Below, piece after piece: positions 63,177 to 64,000 of a stretch of DNA of 64,000 bases (its first letter is position 1; each line of letters opens with the position of its first letter). The translations under genes and the position numbers were made by a program. Below the pieces are notes generated by a model. The model saw nothing but the letters and a program-made list of their open reading frames with translations. It made no database searches and was not told the origin of the DNA. Location: contig CAJYJO010000033.1 in NCBI GenBank assembly GCA_913774845.1, forward strand, positions 1-64,000, written 5' to 3'. This DNA comes from an uncultured Microbacterium sp. GTDB lineage: Bacteria > Actinomycetota > Actinomycetes > Actinomycetales > Microbacteriaceae.

Positions 63177-63188
63177 GCACATTTGTAC
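63177..63188 (-). promoter_or_regulatory. Cassette operator B (GTACAAATGTGC on the minus strand)
   Basis: Third copy of GNACAWATGTNC, in the promoter of the pfkB-aldolase-ALDH operon, 53-64 nt before the pfkB ATG. On the plus strand the flanks extend the symmetry to GTGG...CCAC (63174-63191). Confidence 0.65.
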
Positions 63189-63214
63189 CACTTTCTCGCC
63201 GGGTTCGACAAGCT

Positions 63215-63586
63215 TCAGCGCGCGGGACGTCCTCCGCGGCCGAGCAGGACGCCCGCCCACGCCGCCGCCGTCCCGACGACGACGGTCGCCGCGCCCCACC
63301 ACAGCAGCCCCGGATCCGCGGACTCCACGGCGAGCGCGCTGTAGGTCGTGAAGCCACCCAACACGCCGGTCCCGAGGAACAACTGCGTCCGCTGTCGGCG
63401 CGAGGAGTGCGGCATCCGGGCCCGCCATCCGAACAGGATGCCGATGGCGAACGCCCCGACCACGTTGATCAGCGGAACGAGCGCGGGACCCAGGTCGGCG
63501 GAGAGGGCGAGGGTCAGAGCGGCCCGCACCGCGGTGCCGACCGCGCCGCCGACGGCGACGAGGACGACGTCACGCCACATGCTCAC
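63215..63586 (-). CDS. crcB: Fluoride channel Fluc/CrcB (copy 2)
   Basis: This 123-residue four-TM protein has GGAVGTAVRAAL, NVVGAFAIGILFG and GVLGGFTTYSALAVE (Phe-box region with TTYS). The GTG at 63586 or ATG at 63580 starts it. Sequence differs clearly from copy 1 at 53415, as in Fluc heterodimers. Between the two crcB genes lies the catabolic cassette. It runs on the minus strand and ends 26 nt from operator B. Confidence 0.92.
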   Translation of the reverse strand: MSMWRDVVLVAVGGAVGTAVRAALTLALSADLGPALVPLINVVGAFAIGILFGWRARMPHSSRRQRTQLFLGTGVLGGFTTYSALAVESADPGLLWWGAATVVVGTAAAWAGVLLGRGGRPAR

Positions 63587-63768
63587 CGCGCCACCCTACG
63601 CCGCGGCGCGGGCGCGCCCGGTCGATCTTCGTCGATGTCCACGACACCCGGGCGATCTCCCGGAACGTCCGGGCGCCATCGACACTCGATCCGCACCCCG
63701 CAACCCCCGCGACACCGCCCTCTCCGGTGGAGCAGAATCCGGGCGTCCACGCAATGGAAGGCAGCCCC

Positions 63769-64000
63769 ATGCGCACATCGAGACCGATCGCCCTCGTCGC
63801 CGCGGCGGCGTGCCTCCTGCTGCTGACGGGGTGCGGCATCCGGATCCCGAGCGACCCCGACGGAACGCTCGACGCCGTCCAGGGCGGTGTGCTGCGGGCC
63901 GGGATCTCACCCCACGGCGACCTGGTGCGCATCGAGGGCGACGAGCCGAGCGGTTCGGAGGTCGAGGCGCTGACCGCGTTCGCGCGATCGCTCGACGCCG
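63769..64000 (+). CDS. N-terminal part of a lipoprotein, probably a solute-binding protein
   Basis: The reading frame is open to the end of the window. The start MRTSRPIALVAAAACLLLLTGCG has the lipobox L-T-G-C (Cys22). After the anchor, a segment GVLRAGISPHGDLVRI...SEVEALTAFARSLDA resembles the first strand and helix of family 3 solute-binding proteins. GGAAGG lies about 7 nt before ATG 63769; an in-frame ATG at 63754 is less likely. Function rests on about 77 codons only. Confidence 0.75.
   Translation, partial: MRTSRPIALVAAAACLLLLTGCGIRIPSDPDGTLDAVQGGVLRAGISPHGDLVRIEGDEPSGSEVEALTAFARSLDA

Overview
The window is uniformly GC-rich DNA from an actinobacterium, most likely a Microbacterium or a close relative in Microbacteriaceae. 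That placement is inference from composition, GTG starts, 4-nt ATGA/GTGA gene overlaps and gene families: an actinobacterial type VII secretion system, an Rv2578c-type radical SAM protein with a LexA-like box, a TIGR03767-type phosphoesterase and a CGNR zinc-finger protein. I saw no tRNA, rRNA, insertion sequence, prophage or CRISPR array.

Layout. 1-5.9 kb: redox and amino-acid metabolism genes (glutaredoxin-like, amidohydrolase overlapping kynureninase, CPA1 Na+/H+ antiporter, SDR oxidoreductase, a degenerate serine-recombinase-like protein). 5.9-15.4 kb, minus strand: UvrA-like ATPase, DEAD-box helicase, Tag glycosylase, acyl-CoA oxidase-like flavoprotein, RecQ. 15.5-32.7 kb: a complete-looking, divergently organised type VII (ESX/WXG100) secretion locus. 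32.7-48.8 kb: small regulators, a cstA remnant, pirin, a 1190-residue secreted subtilase, a phosphoesterase/lipoprotein/membrane operon, a VanY-type carboxypeptidase, radical SAM, a second DEAD-box helicase with an 18-copy decapeptide-type tail, and aldose epimerase. 49-53.3 kb: DUF998-like membrane protein and an RND efflux pump. 53.4-63.6 kb: a catabolic cassette lying between two fluoride-channel (crcB) genes. The window ends inside a lipoprotein gene.

The type VII locus is the centrepiece. Minus-strand eccD-like, RDD-FHA and eccC genes diverge from a plus-strand run: esx pair 1, a 133-aa protein, mycosin 1, a Gly-rich protein, esx pair 2, eccD, eccB and mycosin 2. A convergent FHA protein follows. 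Nearly every part occurs twice (two Esx pairs, two mycosins, two EccD-like proteins, two FHA proteins), while EccB and EccC are single and no EccE or EccA is seen. A palindrome (8-bp arms, 8-nt spacer) sits in the divergent promoter.

The 53.8-63.2 kb cassette has a TetR regulator, two HSL-type esterases, a flavin amine oxidase, an SRPBCC protein, an MFS transporter, an aldehyde dehydrogenase, a class II aldolase and a PfkB kinase. Three promoters in it share the 12-bp near-palindrome GNACAWATGTNC, the likely TetR operator. The two crcB genes, usually adjacent in actinobacteria, flank the cassette, which suggests insertion between them.
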